Assembly (NCBI RefSeq): GCF_003318255.1
Contig: NZ_QOCF01000019.1
Location: 1 to 64,000, forward strand
Direction of reading: 5' to 3'
From: Ruegeria sp. A3M17
Lineage (GTDB): Bacteria; Pseudomonadota; Alphaproteobacteria; Rhodobacterales; Rhodobacteraceae
DNA: 64,000 nucleotides
The translations under genes and the position numbers were made by a program. Below, one piece after another: positions 61,404 to 64,000 of this stretch (position 1 is its first letter; each line of letters begins with the position of its first letter). Below the pieces are notes generated by a model. That model saw only the letters and a program-made list of their open reading frames with translations, did not search any database and had not been told where the DNA came from.

Positions 61404-64000
61404 CCCAGCCCCTCCAGATCGGCCCGGATCGAGTTGCGGCGGGTGTTCCAAAGGCCCGCGTCCAACAACGCGCGGAATCTGTCCTGCATCGCCTGATACG
61501 CGCGCGGGTTGGCCTCTTGCAAAAACGCGTCGACCTCGGCGTCGCCCAAAGTGGCGTCGTGATAGAGGTCGAACAGATGCGGCGCGACCGTGCCAGACAG
61601 ATGCGCGAAAGACGCCATGTGATCCAGCGTCGCCGCAATTTCGGCAGCGCCCCGGAAGCCATGCCTTTGCATACCTGCGATCCAACCGGGATTGGCGGCA
61701 CGGGCGTGAACCACACGGCTGATTTCTTCGGGCAGCGTTCGGGCGCGCGGGTTATCTGGGTTGGTGTTGTCCAGATGGTATAGCTGCGCCGTACCACCGG
61801 TGACTGTCTTGGCGGCAGCGAATCCGGCCTCATGCGTGGCATAGTCGTTGGCCAACAGCAGATCGGTTTCGGTCAGATCCTGTAGGTGCACGAAACTGTC
61901 GGCATTCGTAACCCGTTTGGTAATGCCGTCCATATCCTGTGTGATGTGTTCGCCTTCCAAAGCGAAAGAGCTGGCCTCAAGCCATGCCGCACCTGCCTGC
62001 GCGCGGGCCTCATCCGTATAGATTTCGGATAGCTGGGTCATGTTCACGCCATAGCTGCCCGGGGCCGGGCCAAAGACGCGCGCCGCCGGGGCCTGTCCGG
62101 CATAAGGGTTCCAGTCCGGGGCTTCATCGCGATCCGACAACGCGCGAACAGCTTGACCATAAAGCGCTGACAGGGTCGGGAACACATCGCGGAACAAGCC
62201 TGAGACGCGCAAGGTCACGTCCAGACGTGGGCGACTGAGGTCAGTGATGGGTAGCACTTCGATGCCCGACACCCGCTCGGACCCTTTGTCCCAAACGGGT
62301 TTGACGCCCAGCAAGTGCAGCGCCATGGCAAACTCTTCACCCGCCGTGCGCATCGTGGCTGAACCCCAGAGATCAACGATTAGCCCCTTGGGATAATCGC
62401 CCTCTTCCTGCAGGTGTCGCCGCACCAATTCTTCGGCCAGCTTCACGCCTTGGGTATAGGCCGCACGGGTGGGGACTGAGCGCGGATCGGTGGTATACAG
62501 ATTGCGCCCGGTGGGCAGTACGTCTGACCGTCCGCGGTAGGGGGACCCGGACGGGCCTGCCTCGATCCGTTTGCCAGCCAGCGCGTCGATCAATGCCTTG
62601 CGTTCGGCATCGGCCGAAGGGGCCGTGTCAAAATTGGCGGTGGCTTCAGGCACACGTCCAAAGATATGCAGCCCGTCTCCGAACTGGCTTTCCTTGATGT
62701 CACAGACGAAACGGTCGATGCGGGTGATCGCCTCGGCGATGCAGCTTGCCTGATCGAGACCAAGGTCGCTCTCCAGCCCGATGGCTTGCGCCTCATCCCG
62801 GATATCTTCTTGCAGGCGGTCGCGACGTTTGGGGTCCAAGCCATCAGCGTTCGAGAATTCGTCCAGCAGCGATTCCAGCCGAACCATCCGATCCGGGGTG
62901 CCGCTTTCTTTCATCGGCGGTGGGATGTGGCCTAGCGTAACGGCCCCGATCCGGCGCTTGGCCTGCGCGGCTTCGCCAGGGTCGTTGACAATAAACGGAT
63001 AAATCACCGGCAGATCACCGATCAGTGCCTCAGGCCAACACTCATTGGACAAGGCGACCGATTTGCCGGGCAGCCATTCCAGCGTGCCATGCGCGCCGAT
63101 ATGGATCAGTGCATCCGCACTAAGACCTTTGCGCAGCCAAAGGTAGAAGGCCACGTAGCTGTGGCGCGGGGTACGCGACAGGTCATGATAATCGTCATCA
63201 CGCAATTCGGGCGTGCCGCGTTCGGGTTGCAACGCGACCAGCGCCTTGCCGCGGCGCAGGGCGGTGAACTGGAACGCGCCATCTGCAAAGCCGGGATCGT
63301 CTTCGGGCTTACCCCAGACGGTTTCGAGGTCTGCGCGCAGTTGCTCCGGCAGTTTTGCCAGCGCGTTGAGATATGCGTCAAGCGGCCACGAAATCCGCGC
63401 ATCTAGCAGCGTATCAGAAATCGGTTCGGCAGGCGCAGTGTCATACCCTTCGCCCTGCAGGTCGGCCAGCATCGCCTCGGCTGAAGCCAAAGCATCAAGG
63501 CCTACTGCATGAGCCATCTGCCAATCCTTGCCGGGATAGGTGGACAGCACCAAGGCGGGCGCCTGATCCCCTTTGGGTTTGTCGTTCAGGTTCAGCCAGC
63601 CGGTGACCCTGTCGATGATGGCCTCGATCCGTTCAGGCTCGGCCCGGTGAGCAAAGCGGGAATACTCCAGATGAGGGTCACGCTTGCCCGGTTCCTTGAA
63701 CGAGGCAATGCCTGCCGAGATCCGACCGTCCACTTCGGGCAGGACAACGTGCATAGCCAGATCGGCGGGCGAAAGACCGCGTTCCGCCTCGGTCCAGGCT
63801 TTGCGACGGGACGTAGCGAGAGCAACCTGAAAAACCGGCACATTGGCGGCGTCCAGTGGAGAGGTGCCGGATGCGCCTTTGCCTGAGAACGAGGTTGCGT
63901 TGATGATGGCCGACGGTTCAAGGGAGGCGATGTTCTCGCGCAGCCAATCGGCGGCTGCAGGTGCTTTTAGCGAGGGAGCGAACAGACCGGCGGCCTCGAA
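61400..64000 (-). CDS. cobN: Cobaltochelatase CobN subunit, C-terminal part (runs off the right edge)
   Basis: The large subunit that inserts cobalt into hydrogenobyrinate a,c-diamide together with CobS and CobT. 866 C-terminal residues are in the window; full-length proteins have about 1,250. Visible family blocks include HIGAHGTLEWLPGKSVALS, GDLPVIYPFIVNDPGEAAQAKRR, YPKGLIVDLWGSATMRT and VNMTQLSEIY, all of the CobN/magnesium chelatase H-subunit type. The frame is open without interruption to the right edge, starting FEAAGLFAPSLKAP. cobG follows by an ATGA overlap. Any B12 riboswitch would be expected upstream, outside the window. Confidence 0.95.
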   Translation of the reverse strand, partial: FEAAGLFAPSLKAPAAADWLRENIASLEPSAIINATSFSGKGASGTSPLDAANVPVFQVALATSRRKAWTEAERGLSPADLAMHVVLPEVDGRISAGIASFKEPGKRDPHLEYSRFAHRAEPERIEAIIDRVTGWLNLNDKPKGDQAPALVLSTYPGKDWQMAHAVGLDALASAEAMLADLQGEGYDTAPAEPISDTLLDARISWPLDAYLNALAKLPEQLRADLETVWGKPEDDPGFADGAFQFTALRRGKALVALQPERGTPELRDDDYHDLSRTPRHSYVAFYLWLRKGLSADALIHIGAHGTLEWLPGKSVALSNECWPEALIGDLPVIYPFIVNDPGEAAQAKRRIGAVTLGHIPPPMKESGTPDRMVRLESLLDEFSNADGLDPKRRDRLQEDIRDEAQAIGLESDLGLDQASCIAEAITRIDRFVCDIKESQFGDGLHIFGRVPEATANFDTAPSADAERKALIDALAGKRIEAGPSGSPYRGRSDVLPTGRNLYTTDPRSVPTRAAYTQGVKLAEELVRRHLQEEGDYPKGLIVDLWGSATMRTAGEEFAMALHLLGVKPVWDKGSERVSGIEVLPITDLSRPRLDVTLRVSGLFRDVFPTLSALYGQAVRALSDRDEAPDWNPYAGQAPAARVFGPAPGSYGVNMTQLSEIYTDEARAQAGAAWLEASSFALEGEHITQDMDGITKRVTNADSFVHLQDLTETDLLLANDYATHEAGFAAAKTVTGGTAQLYHLDNTNPDNPRARTLPEEISRVVHARAANPGWIAGMQRHGFRGAAEIAATLDHMASFAHLSGTVAPHLFDLYHDATLGDAEVDAFLQEANPRAYQAMQDRFRALLDAGLWNTRRNSIRADLEGLG

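Noticed and set aside
51678..64000. A cobalamin riboswitch inside the cob cluster
   Set aside because: Gaps within the cluster are absent or only about 100 bases, and none shows the conserved B12-box region; the expected location is upstream of cobN, outside the window.

Overview
The window looks like chromosomal DNA of a marine alphaproteobacterium of the Roseobacter group (Rhodobacteraceae). The evidence is a high-GC coding style with tightly overlapping ATGA/GTGA start-stop junctions, an oxygen-dependent (CobG-type) cobalamin pathway, a six-gene Mrp Na+/H+ antiporter with fused A and B subunits, an opgC-opgG-opgH periplasmic glucan operon, a Hint-domain protein, and short-chain-acyl-CoA metabolism genes with TTTGCAA-type operators. 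The species cannot be named from sequence alone. I found no insertion sequence, phage, CRISPR array, rRNA or complete tRNA. The window is dense core and accessory metabolism.

Layout. 1-1.4 kb: the start of glyA (minus, runs off the left edge), NAD kinase, then a 258-bp gap ending in a strong terminator that may hold a small RNA. 1.4-7.4 kb: an amidase, propionyl-CoA synthetase (prpE) and the hybrid malic enzyme maeB, all minus strand. The gap upstream of prpE carries a duplicated TTTGCAA operator module. 7.5-9.3 kb: an unknown six-helix membrane protein overlapping a VOC-plus-double-cupin protein. 9.4-13.9 kb: a translationally coupled nucleoside salvage operon cdd-deoA-deoB-add-upp. 13.9-17.1 kb: an unknown single-pass membrane protein, a DMT transporter and a Hint-fold protein lacking the usual N-terminal cysteine. 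17.2-25.0 kb: a minus-strand fatty-acid oxidation locus (fadB, cupin, fadA, GST, small basic protein, acyl-CoA dehydrogenase) headed by two MerR regulators. 25.1-27.4 kb: two tandem PaaI-type thioesterases and a MATE transporter. 27.4-29.6 kb: the coupled operon DUF952-DUF1330-pyrD-arsC.

29.7-41.2 kb: a periplasmic 5'-nucleotidase, an SRAP protein, then mnmH (tRNA 2-selenouridine synthase) converging on a SelD fused to a flavin oxidoreductase, followed by the Mrp antiporter operon. 41.4-48.7 kb: a rhodanese coupled to a secreted depolymerase-like hydrolase, the opgC-G-H operon and a TTC38-like TPR protein. 48.9-51.7 kb: an overlapping class III CoA-transferase and ThDP enzyme, an arrangement that recalls oxalate-type acid decarboxylation. 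51.8-64 kb: a DUF302 exported protein and the cobalamin cluster cobN-G-H-I-J-(K)-L-E-M-B-A-F, which supplies nearly every step from uroporphyrinogen III to hydrogenobyrinate a,c-diamide and the large chelatase subunit. cobK lies on the opposite strand, its start codon overlapping that of cobL.

The most unusual observations are the two-module TTTGCAA operator before prpE, the shared start codons of cobK and cobL, the candidate small RNA after NAD kinase, the CoA-transferase/ThDP pair of unknown substrate, and the cysteine-less Hint protein.
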